In this document: piece by piece, positions 30,825 to 38,297 of the stretch | Layout of the letters: the number at the start of each line of letters is the position of its first letter | Numbering within the stretch: position 1 is the stretch's first letter | DNA from: Oscillospiraceae bacterium | Lineage (GTDB): Bacteria; Bacillota; Clostridia; Oscillospirales; CAG-382 | DNA: 39,785 bases | Direction: 5' to 3' | Assembly: GCA_015063885.1 (NCBI GenBank) | Contig: SVTH01000015.1 | Coordinates: 1 to 39,785, forward strand | Made by a program: the position numbers and the translations under genes | The notes under the pieces: generated by a model | The model's input: only the letters and a program-made list of their open reading frames with translations | The model's database searches: none | What the model was told of the DNA's origin: nothing

Positions 30825-32210
30825 ATGGCAAACAAAGAGATTCCCTACAAGATCTACTTGGAAGAAAGCGAGATGCCTAAGGCTTGGTACAATCTCCGTG
30901 CGGATATGAAGAACAAGCCCGCCCCTCTGCTGAACCCCGCAACGGGTAAGCTCATGTCCGCGGAAGAGCTGTCCGACGTGTTCTGCGCCGAGCTGGCAAA
31001 GCAGGAGGTGGATGAGGACACCGCTTATTTCCCCATTCCCGAGGAGATCTTGAGCTTCTATAAAATGTACCGTCCCGCTCCTCTGGTCCGTGCATACTGT
31101 CTGGAGGAAAAGCTGAAGACCCCCGCCAAGATCTACTATAAGTTCGAGGGCAACAACACCAGCGGCTCCCATAAGCTGAATTCCGCCATCGCCCAGGCCT
31201 ACTACGCCAAAAAGCAGGGCCTTACCGGCGTCACCACCGAGACGGGTGCGGGGCAATGGGGCACCGCCCTTTCCATGGCCTGCGCTTATCTTGGCTTGGA
31301 TTGCAAGGTCTACATGGTGAAGGTGTCCTACGAGCAGAAGCCCTTCCGCAGGGAAGTGATGCGTACCTACGGCGCTTCCGTCACCCCTTCTCCCTCCATG
31401 GAGACGGAGGTGGGCAGAAGGATCCTGGAAAAGCACCCCGGAACAGGCGGCAGCTTGGGCTGTGCCATTTCCGAGGCGGTGGAGGTCGCCACCAACACCC
31501 CCGGCTACCGCTACGTGCTGGGAAGCGTTCTGAACCAGGTGATGCTCCACCAGTCCATCATCGGCCTGGAGGCCAAGGCGGCCATGGATAAATACGGCAT
31601 CAAGCCCGACGTGATCATCGGCTGTGCCGGCGGCGGCAGTAATCTGGGCGGCTTGATCGCTCCCTTCATGGGCGAGAAGCTGAGAGGCGAGGCGGATTAC
31701 CGCTTCATCGCCGTAGAGCCTGCATCCTGCCCCAGCCTGACCAGAGGCGCTTTTGCTTACGACTATTGCGATACGGGTATGGTCTGCCCCCTGGCAAAGA
31801 TGTACACCCTGGGAAGCAACTATATCCCCGCTCCCAACCATGCAGGCGGCTTGCGCTACCACGGCATGAGCCCCATTCTGTCCCAGCTCCGTGCAGACGG
31901 CCTGCTGGAGGCAATCTCCGTTCCTCAGACGGAGGTCTTCGCCGCGGCGGAATACTTCGCCAGAGCGGAGGGCACCCTCCCCGCACCCGAAAGCTCCCAC
32001 GCCATCAAGGCAGCCATGGACGAAGCCATCCGTTGCCGCGAGACGGGGGAGGAGAAGACCATTCTCTTCGGTCTCACGGGCACGGGCTACTTCGATATGT
32101 ACGCCTACGAAAAATTCCACGACGGCAAGATGACGGACTACATCCCCTCCGACGAGGAGATCCAAAAAGCCCTGTCTTACCTGCCCGATATGAGCAAATA
32201 TGATCTTTGA
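30825..32210 (+). CDS. trpB: Tryptophan synthase beta chain-like protein (TrpB2 type)
   Basis: 461 residues, the longer TrpB2 class that does not pair with a standard TrpA. It joins indole and L-serine to tryptophan using PLP. The PLP lysine is K117 in NNTSGSHKLNSA; the phosphate-binding loop CAGGGSNLGG is near residue 270, and TETGAGQWGTAL near 145 binds the substrate carboxylate. The ATG follows AAGGAAGG. The Trp T-box directly upstream supports a role in tryptophan supply, probably indole salvage, because no other trp gene is nearby. Its end overlaps the M20 peptidase by 11 bases. Confidence 0.94.
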   Translation: MANKEIPYKIYLEESEMPKAWYNLRADMKNKPAPLLNPATGKLMSAEELSDVFCAELAKQEVDEDTAYFPIPEEILSFYKMYRPAPLVRAYCLEEKLKTPAKIYYKFEGNNTSGSHKLNSAIAQAYYAKKQGLTGVTTETGAGQWGTALSMACAYLGLDCKVYMVKVSYEQKPFRREVMRTYGASVTPSPSMETEVGRRILEKHPGTGGSLGCAISEAVEVATNTPGYRYVLGSVLNQVMLHQSIIGLEAKAAMDKYGIKPDVIIGCAGGGSNLGGLIAPFMGEKLRGEADYRFIAVEPASCPSLTRGAFAYDYCDTGMVCPLAKMYTLGSNYIPAPNHAGGLRYHGMSPILSQLRADGLLEAISVPQTEVFAAAEYFARAEGTLPAPESSHAIKAAMDEAIRCRETGEEKTILFGLTGTGYFDMYAYEKFHDGKMTDYIPSDEEIQKALSYLPDMSKYDL

Positions 32211-33285
32211 TGCAACTTCTGTCCTCGCCCTGACCAAAGAGCTGGCCGTGATCCCCGCACCCAGCAAGTCGGAAGGGAAGCGCACCGCCTTCTGTCTGGA
32301 GTGGTGGCGTTCCCGCGGCTTGAACGCCTTTTCCGATGAGGTGGGGAACGTGATCTTAGAGCTGGGTGGGGGAGAGGACACCCCCGTGGTGCTGTTCATG
32401 GCCCACACGGATATCGTCTTTGACGAAAATACCCCTCTCGTCCTGCGTGAGGAGGGGGACCGTCTGTATTGCCCCGGTATCGGGGATGATACCGCCCATG
32501 CGGCCTTTCTGCTCCACGGCGGGGCAGAGATGGCAAAGCAGAACCTCCCCGAGGGAATCACCTTCGTCTTCGCCGCCAACGTGTGCGAGGAGGGAGAGGG
32601 CAACCTGCTGGGTTGCCGCGCCTTGATGGAGCGTTACGGAAGCCGTCTGCGGGAGGTGATCTCCTTCGACAGCTATCTGGAAAAGCTCCACGATACCTGC
32701 GTGGGGTCTATGCGCTACCGTGTGACTGCAAGGACGGCGGGAGGACATTCCTTCCGTGATTTCGGCGCACCCAACGCCATTGCCAAGCTGTGCGGATTGG
32801 TGTCGGAGCTGGAAAAACAGCCCCTGCCCGCAGAGGGCATCACCACCTTCAATTTCGGCAGTATCGCAGGTGGCACCACGGTGAACACCATCGCCGCCGA
32901 GGCTTCCCTGTTGTACGAGTTCCGAAGCGACCGCCACGAGAACTTTGCCCAGATGGAAACGCAGTTCCAAGCCGCCTGCGAAAACGTCCGGGATTGCAAG
33001 CTGACGGTGGAGACCATTGGCATCCGTCCCTGCGGCAACGTGGAGGAAGCAAGGCAGCAGGCCTTGGTGACCCGGTGCGAAAACGCCTTTGCGGGGCTTC
33101 CCCTGCCTGCACGGTATCCCGCATCCACCGATTGCAACCTGCCCCTTTCCATGGGGATCCCTGCGGTGTGCATCGGGCTGGTGGCGGGAGGCGGCGCCCA
33201 TACCACGGCGGAATACGTTTCCATGGCAAGCTTTGCCAAGGGCGCGCGGGTGCTGAAAGCACTGCTTTCGTCCTATCTTGGGTAA
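32200..33285 (+). CDS. M20-family metallopeptidase
   Basis: 361 residues, cytosolic. Metal and catalytic residues of the M20 clan are visible: AHTD (His near 70), GIGDDTAHAAF with the bridging Asp, CEEGEGN with the catalytic Glu pair, SFDS, and the late His in GGGAHTTAEY. The lid domain contains GGHSFRDFGAPNAIA, the dimerisation motif. It resembles tripeptidases and acyl-amino-acid deacylases. Overlap with the TrpB2 gene puts it under the same T-box, suggesting that it frees tryptophan or another amino acid from peptides or conjugates when Trp is short; that role is inference. Confidence 0.92.
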   Translation: MIFDATSVLALTKELAVIPAPSKSEGKRTAFCLEWWRSRGLNAFSDEVGNVILELGGGEDTPVVLFMAHTDIVFDENTPLVLREEGDRLYCPGIGDDTAHAAFLLHGGAEMAKQNLPEGITFVFAANVCEEGEGNLLGCRALMERYGSRLREVISFDSYLEKLHDTCVGSMRYRVTARTAGGHSFRDFGAPNAIAKLCGLVSELEKQPLPAEGITTFNFGSIAGGTTVNTIAAEASLLYEFRSDRHENFAQMETQFQAACENVRDCKLTVETIGIRPCGNVEEARQQALVTRCENAFAGLPLPARYPASTDCNLPLSMGIPAVCIGLVAGGGAHTTAEYVSMASFAKGARVLKALLSSYLG

Positions 33286-33288
33286 AAA

Positions 33289-33348
33289 TGTGGATAACTG
33301 TGGACAAGCAGTTGATAACTTACCCACTTATCCACAGAGTTATCCACC
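33289..33348. promoter_or_regulatory. Cluster of DnaA boxes
   Basis: Four DnaA-box-like 9-mers in 60 bp: TGTGGATAA (33289-33297, perfect on the minus strand), TGTGGACAA (33299-33307, minus, one mismatch), TTATCCACA (33328-33336, perfect, plus) and TTATCCACC (33340-33348, plus, one mismatch). The two pairs face each other, so the whole is a near-perfect inverted repeat. It lies between the M20 and NUDIX genes with no dnaA, dnaN or gyr gene near. Confidence 0.75.
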
Positions 33349-33364
33349 AAAACGAGGTGATCTG

Positions 33365-33772
33365 ATGTTAGAACGTTCCTGCGGAACCATTCCTTATACC
33401 ATCCAAAACGGGCGGATCCTTTACCTGCTGGTCAAGGCAAAGGACGACGGCTTCTGCGGTTTCCCCAAAGGGCATATGGAACAAGGGGAAACGGAGGAGG
33501 AGACCGCCTTTCGGGAGACCTGGGAGGAGACTTCCTTAAAGCCCGCCGTGGATACCGCCTTCCGTTACGAGATCTTCTATCATATGCGCAGCGGCAACGA
33601 TAAACGGGTGGTGTATTTCCCGGGCAACATCGGCTCTCAGACCCCTGCCCACAACCCGGGGTTTGAAAACTTCCTGTATCTGCTCCTCCCCTTCGAGGAA
33701 GCGTACGAAGCCCTCACCTTCGAAAACACCAAAGCCATGCTTCGGAAGGTAAACGCATATCTCACCAAATGA
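33365..33772 (+). CDS. NUDIX hydrolase
   Basis: 135 residues. The Nudix box spans residues 36-58: Gly36, Glu42, then R50-E51 and E54-E55, as in G-x5-E-x7-R-E-U-x-E-E-x-G-U, except that the late Gly is Ser57. The FPKGHMEQGE start and the overall length fit the bis(5'-nucleosyl)-tetraphosphatase (asymmetrical) group, which removes Ap4A-type nucleotides, although other dinucleotide or nucleotide diphosphate substrates are possible. The ATG follows GAGGTGA; an in-frame start at 33278 lies inside the peptidase end and the DnaA-box cluster. No obvious sigma-A promoter precedes it, so it may be read from the trpB2 operon. Confidence 0.92.
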   Translation: MLERSCGTIPYTIQNGRILYLLVKAKDDGFCGFPKGHMEQGETEEETAFRETWEETSLKPAVDTAFRYEIFYHMRSGNDKRVVYFPGNIGSQTPAHNPGFENFLYLLLPFEEAYEALTFENTKAMLRKVNAYLTK

Positions 33773-33776
33773 AAAG

Positions 33777-33812
33777 ATCCCGCAGACCGTCTTTCGGCTT
33801 GCGGGATTTTTG
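33777..33812 (+). terminator. Rho-independent terminator
   Basis: 8-bp outer stem ATCCCGCA/TGCGGGAT with an inner CCG/CGG pairing and a T5 tail ends the NUDIX gene. Confidence 0.85.
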
Positions 33813-33846
33813 CCCCATCTTCTACCTGCGGTAGAGGTCTTTCCCC

Positions 33847-33875
33847 TTGCGCAGGGGTGCGTTTTGTGCTACCAT
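33847..33875 (+). promoter_or_regulatory. Promoter of the XRE-PolC-like gene
   Basis: TTGCGC (33847-33852), 17-nt spacer ending TGC, TACCAT (33870-33875). Confidence 0.65.
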
Positions 33876-33902
33876 AAAGACAGCAAGCAGACGGAGGAGC
33901 TT

Positions 33903-35324
33903 ATGAGAGACTATAGTTTTGGTAATTTTCTGCACGAGCTGCGGATGCGCAGAGGCCTTACGCAATTCCAGCTCGGTATGCTGATCGGCGTTTCCGACAA
34001 AGCGGTTTCCAAGTGGGAAAACGGTTCTGCCAAGCCCCAAAGCGGCGTTCTGTCCAAGTTGGGGCAAGTGCTGGGTGTCAGCGTCGATGAGCTTCTGTCT
34101 TGCAAATATCACACCCCCGATCAAGGGGGAACAAAAGGAGTATTTGCAATGAAAAAACAAATATGGAGCAAAGCGTTATCCAATCTGCGGGAGAAGTACG
34201 GCGAGGCACCTCCCTTTCCTGTCTGGAGCCGTTACCTTACCGAGCAGGCGGAGTTGCAAAGCGGGGATATGATCGTCTACTGGGAACTGGTGGCACGGCT
34301 GTCCGCCGAGGCAAAAAAGCAAAAGGAACGTATCAACGTGCCGGGAGGGACCGGGGCGTTTTTCACGGCGTATCTGTTGGGAGCAAGCGGCGTGAACCCG
34401 TTGCAGCCTCACTATTACTGTCCCGTTTGCCGTAAGACAGAATGGGTAGATGCCGCCTCCGACGGGTGGGATCTTCCGCCCCGTTCCTGTATCTGCGGCG
34501 AGATGATGCAGGGAGAGGGGCACGGGATCCCCTTTGAGACCTATCGCCACGTGGTACAGAGAAATACAAGCTTCGATATCTCCGTTTCACCCGCTTTGTT
34601 CCCGTTCGCCAAAGCTTTTGCCGTGGACTATTTCAAGGACTGCGATTTTCGGACGGAAGCGCGGGCGGTGGATGGTGCCGAGACTTTGAAGGTGAAAAAC
34701 GAAGGTTCTGCCTGTATCTTCACCCTTTGCGCGGACGAGTCCCTTGCCCGCATCTCCCTCTTGGAGCAGGCTACAGGGGTATCCTTTGATGAGGCACCCT
34801 TTTGCGGCAGGGAAGTGATCGAGGCATTTCGGTGCAGTGAAACGGACGGAATACCCGATTTTCAAGCAGAGTTTATAAAGAAGATGCTGAAAACCGTTTC
34901 CCCTAAGATCTTTTCCGAACTTGTACAGCTTTTGGGTTTGGCTCACGGCACGGGCACCTGGCGGGATAATGGGGAAATCCTGTTCCGGCAGGGGCATCCC
35001 ATAGGGGAGCTTGTGGCTTATCGGGATGACGTTTTCCTCGCCGCACGGAAAAAGCTCTCGGAGAGGGGCATTTGCGACACGGGCTACGCCTACCGGCTCA
35101 TGGAGGACACCCGCAGAGGGCGGTATGCCAAGAGCGGGATTCCCGATGCGGAACGTAAGCTGATGCAGGAGTGCGGCTTGGCGGATTGGTTTGCCGAGTC
35201 CGTCGGAAAGATCGGATATCTGTTCCCCAAGGCCTTCGGCGTCTCTCGGGTGGAAACGGCGGGGAAGCTGATGTGGTACAAGCTTCATTTCCCGAAGGAA
35301 TTTCATACTGTTATGGACAAGTAA
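33903..35324 (+). CDS. XRE-type HTH fused to a degenerate PolC-like polymerase fragment
   Basis: 473 residues. Residues 7-66 are a Cro/C1 helix-turn-helix (LHELRMRRGLTQFQLGMLIG, then SDKAVSKWENG). From about residue 95 the protein reads like the C-terminal half of DNA polymerase III PolC: GVNPLQPHYYCPVC, a Cys set (C173, C176, C196, C198), GHGIPFETY, then GIPDFQAEFIKKML, FSELVQLLGLAHGTGTW, RDDVFLA, and KIGYLFPKAFGVSRV, each recalling a PolC block in the same order. The catalytic PDIDLNF motif is degenerate: D225 remains, but Ser227 replaces the second Asp, and the later palm Asp (KLDILG in PolC) is not kept. It is probably not a polymerase. The ATG follows GGAGGAG; an upstream in-frame start overlaps the NUDIX terminator. 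Role unknown. Confidence 0.85.
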   Translation: MRDYSFGNFLHELRMRRGLTQFQLGMLIGVSDKAVSKWENGSAKPQSGVLSKLGQVLGVSVDELLSCKYHTPDQGGTKGVFAMKKQIWSKALSNLREKYGEAPPFPVWSRYLTEQAELQSGDMIVYWELVARLSAEAKKQKERINVPGGTGAFFTAYLLGASGVNPLQPHYYCPVCRKTEWVDAASDGWDLPPRSCICGEMMQGEGHGIPFETYRHVVQRNTSFDISVSPALFPFAKAFAVDYFKDCDFRTEARAVDGAETLKVKNEGSACIFTLCADESLARISLLEQATGVSFDEAPFCGREVIEAFRCSETDGIPDFQAEFIKKMLKTVSPKIFSELVQLLGLAHGTGTWRDNGEILFRQGHPIGELVAYRDDVFLAARKKLSERGICDTGYAYRLMEDTRRGRYAKSGIPDAERKLMQECGLADWFAESVGKIGYLFPKAFGVSRVETAGKLMWYKLHFPKEFHTVMDK

Positions 35325-35357
35325 ACAAAACGAGCCGCGTCATCCGTGACGCGGCTC
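35325..35357 (-). terminator. Terminator of the DtxR-like gene
   Basis: 11-bp stem GAGCCGCGTCA/TGACGCGGCTC with loop TCCG (plus-strand reading). The minus strand runs into GTTTTGTTT; the plus side lacks a T-run, so it serves mainly the leftward gene. Confidence 0.8.
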
Positions 35358-35362
35358 ATCGC

Positions 35363-35728
35363 TTATTGTTTTTCCAAATGCTTCTTAATGGCCTCGAAGG
35401 TGGTATCGCTGATGACGTGCTCCATCTTGCAGGCGTCTTCTGCGGCAGTTTCGGGATCCACGCCCAGCTTGACCAGCAGGGAAGACAGCAGCGTGTGCCG
35501 TGCGAAGACCTTCTCCGCCACCTCGCGCCCCGCCTCCGTCAAGGAGATATAGCCGCTTTTATCCACGGTGATGAACTCACCCTTTCTGAGTAACCCCATG
35601 GCTCTGCTGACGCTGGGCTTGGAATACCCCATCTCCTCGCATACGTCGATGGAGCGGAAGGGAACACCCCTCTTGGTCAGGGTCAGGATCGTCTCCAGAT
35701 ACATCTCGCCGGATTCCTGCAAATGCAT
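35363..35728 (-). CDS. DtxR-family metal-dependent repressor
   Basis: 121 residues, the short form lacking an SH3 domain. Residues 1-60 are the winged helix (SIDVCEEMGYSKPSVSRAMG, then DKSGYISLTEAG) and 65-121 the metal-binding and dimer domain. Ligand positions: Met9 in GEMYLE, His78 in FARHTLL, Cys100, Glu103 and His104 in CKMEH. Met9 and Cys100 match the iron-type site of DtxR (Met10, Cys102) rather than the manganese-type site of MntR (Asp8, Glu99). It probably represses iron-uptake genes when iron is replete; no such gene is adjacent. The ATG follows AAAGGAGGT. Confidence 0.92.
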   Translation of the reverse strand: MHLQESGEMYLETILTLTKRGVPFRSIDVCEEMGYSKPSVSRAMGLLRKGEFITVDKSGYISLTEAGREVAEKVFARHTLLSSLLVKLGVDPETAAEDACKMEHVISDTTFEAIKKHLEKQ

Positions 35729-35761
35729 AAACGGCACCTCCTTTTTGTTGGTCGTAAGGGT

Positions 35762-35790
35762 AGTATAACACATATTTGTGAACTTTTCAA
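35762..35790 (-). promoter_or_regulatory. Promoter of the DtxR-like gene
   Basis: Minus strand TTGAAA (35790-35785), 17-nt spacer ending TGT, TATACT (35767-35762). Within the spacer CACAAATATGTG has 4-bp inverted arms and could be an operator. Confidence 0.78.
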
Positions 35791-35842
35791 GCAAGAAAAG
35801 GGCATTTCCTGTCTTTTTGAGAAGAAAATCCCCTCCTTCTCC

Positions 35843-35871
35843 TTGCCTTTGCCTTCTCTTTGTGATATTCT
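35843..35871 (+). promoter_or_regulatory. Promoter of the CD3324-ParB-like gene
   Basis: TTGCCT (35843-35848), 17-nt spacer ending TGA, TATTCT (35866-35871). An alternative -10, TATGAT at 35924-35929, has only a weak -35. The operator palindrome just downstream fits the first promoter. Confidence 0.6.
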
Positions 35872-35876
35872 GTAAA

Positions 35877-35894
35877 AAACGGTTGTAACCGTTT
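35877..35894 (+). promoter_or_regulatory. Palindromic operator
   Basis: AAACGGTTGTAACCGTTT is an 8-bp perfect inverted repeat with a 2-nt centre. It covers the expected transcription start of the promoter at 35843-35871, a classic repressor position. The bound protein is unknown; the HTH of the downstream product is one candidate. Confidence 0.6.
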
Positions 35895-35952
35895 GGTAGC
35901 TTTCTTTTTTGAACGTGACGGTGTATGATTTTTTTCGAGAGGAGCTGATGGA

Positions 35953-36699
35953 ATGAAGTATCGCAACGGCAAGGACGTTTTCCCGGAAGCGCTTTTGCGG
36001 GAGATCCAAAAATACGCCTCCGGACAGCTTGTGTATATTCCTGCGGGGGATACCAAGCGGAGCTGGGGACAGACCTCCGGGTATAAGCAATATCTTGCCC
36101 AAAGAAACGAGGCCATCAAGTCGAAGTTCCGCGCAGGCGCCGGTGTGGAGCAGTTGGCGGATGAATTCTATCTCTCCCCCGAATCCATCAAAAAGATCGT
36201 CTACACGAAGAAGGAGGAATTTATGCCCGAATACCGTTGCACACTGTCTTCCGCAAAAGAATTCGCCGCTTGCGGAAGATTGGAGGATTGGGTGCACGCC
36301 TATCTGCTTTCCGACGGACACAACGAAGAGTTTTCCCGCGGGCTGCAGATGTTTCCCCGCCGTTTTCTCGGCCCCGTGAGAATGCCGCTGTCCTTGTTTA
36401 CCCGTTGTTGCGGTCCCGAGCCCCACATGAAGTGGCGGGTCAACGAGGAGTGGTTCGAACGCCACGTGGCGGACCTGCGGGAGGTTATCTCTCAAGGACG
36501 GGATCTGCCGCCGCTCATCGTTCATTATCTGATCCCCTACGGAAAAAACGAGGGGGAATTTGAATTGAACGACGGCAATCACCGCCTGGAGGCCTATGGC
36601 CGTTTGGGGATCGCCGAGGCGGAAGTGATCCTTTGGATCACGGAGGAAAGGGAATACGAGCTGTTCTTGGAACGGTTTGGTTCTTATTTGAAAAAATAG
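35953..36699 (+). CDS. CD3324-type HTH fused to a ParB/sulfiredoxin-like domain
   Basis: 248 residues. Residues 1-88 match the small CD3324 family (Mor-like HTH): YRNGKDVFPEALLREIQKYA, GQLVYIP, SWGQTSGYKQYLAQRN, then LADEFYLSPESIKKIVY. These normally form stand-alone ~90-residue proteins. Residues about 180-245 resemble a ParB N-terminal/sulfiredoxin-like domain: LPPLIVHYLIPYGKN, FELNDGNHRLEAYGRLGIAE and VILWITEE, where DGNHR is the conserved nucleotide-binding box. The middle (90-175) is a linker with no recognised family. ParB-like domains bind CTP or ATP, and some act as nucleases or kinases; which applies here is unknown. The ATG follows GAGAGGAGC. Its own promoter and operator suggest autoregulation. 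Confidence 0.82.
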   Translation: MKYRNGKDVFPEALLREIQKYASGQLVYIPAGDTKRSWGQTSGYKQYLAQRNEAIKSKFRAGAGVEQLADEFYLSPESIKKIVYTKKEEFMPEYRCTLSSAKEFAACGRLEDWVHAYLLSDGHNEEFSRGLQMFPRRFLGPVRMPLSLFTRCCGPEPHMKWRVNEEWFERHVADLREVISQGRDLPPLIVHYLIPYGKNEGEFELNDGNHRLEAYGRLGIAEAEVILWITEEREYELFLERFGSYLKK

Positions 36700-36712
36700 C
36701 GAAGACGAAAAG

Positions 36713-36748
36713 GCTCCCGCATAGGAACACCCTGCGGGAGCGTTTTTT
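36713..36748. terminator. Bidirectional terminator
   Basis: 9-bp stem GCTCCCGCA/TGCGGGAGC with a T6 tail on the plus strand and CCTTTTC on the minus. It ends both the CD3324-ParB-like gene and the SipL-like gene. Confidence 0.88.
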
Positions 36749-38297
36749 ATCCTTTCAACACGGTAACGGTTTTCGTTCCCGCCGTCAGCCTTCCGTTTTC
36801 ATCGAAGGAGGAAGGGTTGTCGGCTTTCAGCTTGGCGGGGTCGATACGGTACTTCTTCGCCACCGACCAAAGAGTGTCGGTTTTGGCGGGGTAGAAGAAG
36901 GCTACGGAATAGGGATCCTCTTCCTCCGGCTCCGTTTGTACCACGGGCTCGCACAGGAACGACACCTGCTCCTCCGTGCGGAGGGATAGGGTGGCGTTGC
37001 AGATCACTCTTGCGGAAATACTGCCGTCGGAATGCAGGGTGGGTAACACCTCGAAGGGTGCGATCTCTGCCGCCACCTCCGAGAGATCCTTCGGGATCTC
37101 CGCAGGGACGAATTGCACGAACTCCGCCGTGTGGTCCAGGTGACGGATCCCGTCCATGCTCTCCCCCAGCAGGGAGACCGTCAGCGTGCCCGTCAGCTCT
37201 ACGCCCCCTTCTCCGGGAACGGCTTTGGCCTTCCCTGCCCGCAGGGAGGCGTCGTACAGGGAGGTGAAGATGGGATCCTCTCCGGGGATCTTCAGGTCAA
37301 CGGTAAAGCTTCTGTCCGCCATAGATGCCAGGCGGGGGATGCGGAGCTCCTTGCGGCTGGCGGTGGTGAGCATCCCGGGGGTGAACAGATCCTCCGCCAC
37401 CTCCGTTTCCCCGACTCCCATAGAGCGCAGGGAGGCGTTGACGGTGAAGCAAGCCTTCAGCAAACGGCTCTCCCCGTATTGATCCAGCTCGGGCAACACG
37501 CTTTGGGCGCCCAGCTCCAGCCGCAGATGGCAAAGCTTTCCTTCCTCCGCCTCGGGAGTCTCCATGGAAAGGGTCAGGGGCAGGTTTTTCACCGCCATGC
37601 AGTATTCCCCTTCCCGGGAGGCGTCCTCGGGCCGGTAAAGCACCTTCACCACGGCGTTGGTCTTGGCCAGCACGTTTCCGCGGGTGACGGTGGTCTGAGG
37701 GGGCTGGAGAGAAACGGCGCCGAAGACCACCTCGCCGATGGCCGCTTCCCCCTGGAGCAGGGGAAGGGCTTCGTCAAAACGGAATTCCTCGCGGTAAAGC
37801 GCACCGGGGACGTCGTAACGCAGGGGTTTTTTAATAAAGAAGCAATTCTCGGAATCCTGTGTGGAAAGCATGCTGACCGCCGCCATACCGGAAACGGTGG
37901 TATGTAGCTCCAGTCTTGCCCGCAGAACGGGACGGCGGGGAGAAAGCATACGGCAGGTGATCTTACTGCAGGAGGCGTTGCAGTATGCCTCCGGGGATTC
38001 CAGGTCGTTTTTCGGAAGATCGGCCGTGTGGCGGAATTCCTGGGTAAAGCTGCAAAAACGAAGCTTGTTTCGGTGATCCGTTTCGTAAAGAAGGTCGTAG
38101 ATCACCCGTCCGACGATCTGTACCTTGTTGTCCGCCACCTGGCAGGAATCCACGTAAGGGGTACAATCCACCCGAATCAAGCGGATGACGTCGGGGCAGT
38201 AATCGGGAAGGGTGCCGTCGAATTCCGTTTCCTTATCCAGAACGGTGTCCAAAAGTCCCGTGGGGAAGCGAATTTGTGTGGATGCGGGTCTGCTCAT
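36747..38297 (-). CDS. DUF3794 and LysM protein, SipL-like spore morphogenesis protein
   Basis: 516 residues, no signal peptide. The N-terminus shows the DUF3794 pattern: GTLPDYCPDVIRLIRVDCTP, then a V-x-x-GRVIYDLLYE strand. Similar units recur near 165-290 and 300-420 (for instance NVLAKTNAVVKVLYRPED and ELTGTLTVSLLG). The last ~55 residues are a LysM domain (TLWSVAKKYRIDPAKLKADN, then TAGTKTVTVLKG). The same layout and length occur in Clostridioides difficile SipL, which binds SpoIVA and builds the spore coat basement layer, so I infer that role. The ATG follows GAAAGGAACC; a much longer in-frame extension to 38651 runs over the divergent small genes and is rejected. Confidence 0.85.
   Translation of the reverse strand: MSRPASTQIRFPTGLLDTVLDKETEFDGTLPDYCPDVIRLIRVDCTPYVDSCQVADNKVQIVGRVIYDLLYETDHRNKLRFCSFTQEFRHTADLPKNDLESPEAYCNASCSKITCRMLSPRRPVLRARLELHTTVSGMAAVSMLSTQDSENCFFIKKPLRYDVPGALYREEFRFDEALPLLQGEAAIGEVVFGAVSLQPPQTTVTRGNVLAKTNAVVKVLYRPEDASREGEYCMAVKNLPLTLSMETPEAEEGKLCHLRLELGAQSVLPELDQYGESRLLKACFTVNASLRSMGVGETEVAEDLFTPGMLTTASRKELRIPRLASMADRSFTVDLKIPGEDPIFTSLYDASLRAGKAKAVPGEGGVELTGTLTVSLLGESMDGIRHLDHTAEFVQFVPAEIPKDLSEVAAEIAPFEVLPTLHSDGSISARVICNATLSLRTEEQVSFLCEPVVQTEPEEEDPYSVAFFYPAKTDTLWSVAKKYRIDPAKLKADNPSSFDENGRLTAGTKTVTVLKG

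Noticed and set aside
30789..32603. Long leftward frame opposite TrpB2 and the M20 gene
   Set aside because: The plus strand has both enzyme families with all motifs; the frame also runs over the T-box.
33289..33348. DnaA-box cluster as the chromosomal origin
   Set aside because: No dnaA, dnaN, recF, gyrB or rpmH gene nearby and no AT-rich unwinding element beside it; an extra-origin cluster is more likely.
33810..33902. Longer N-terminus for the XRE-PolC-like protein
   Set aside because: It would start in the NUDIX terminator and span the promoter; the ATG after GGAGGAG gives a standard XRE start.
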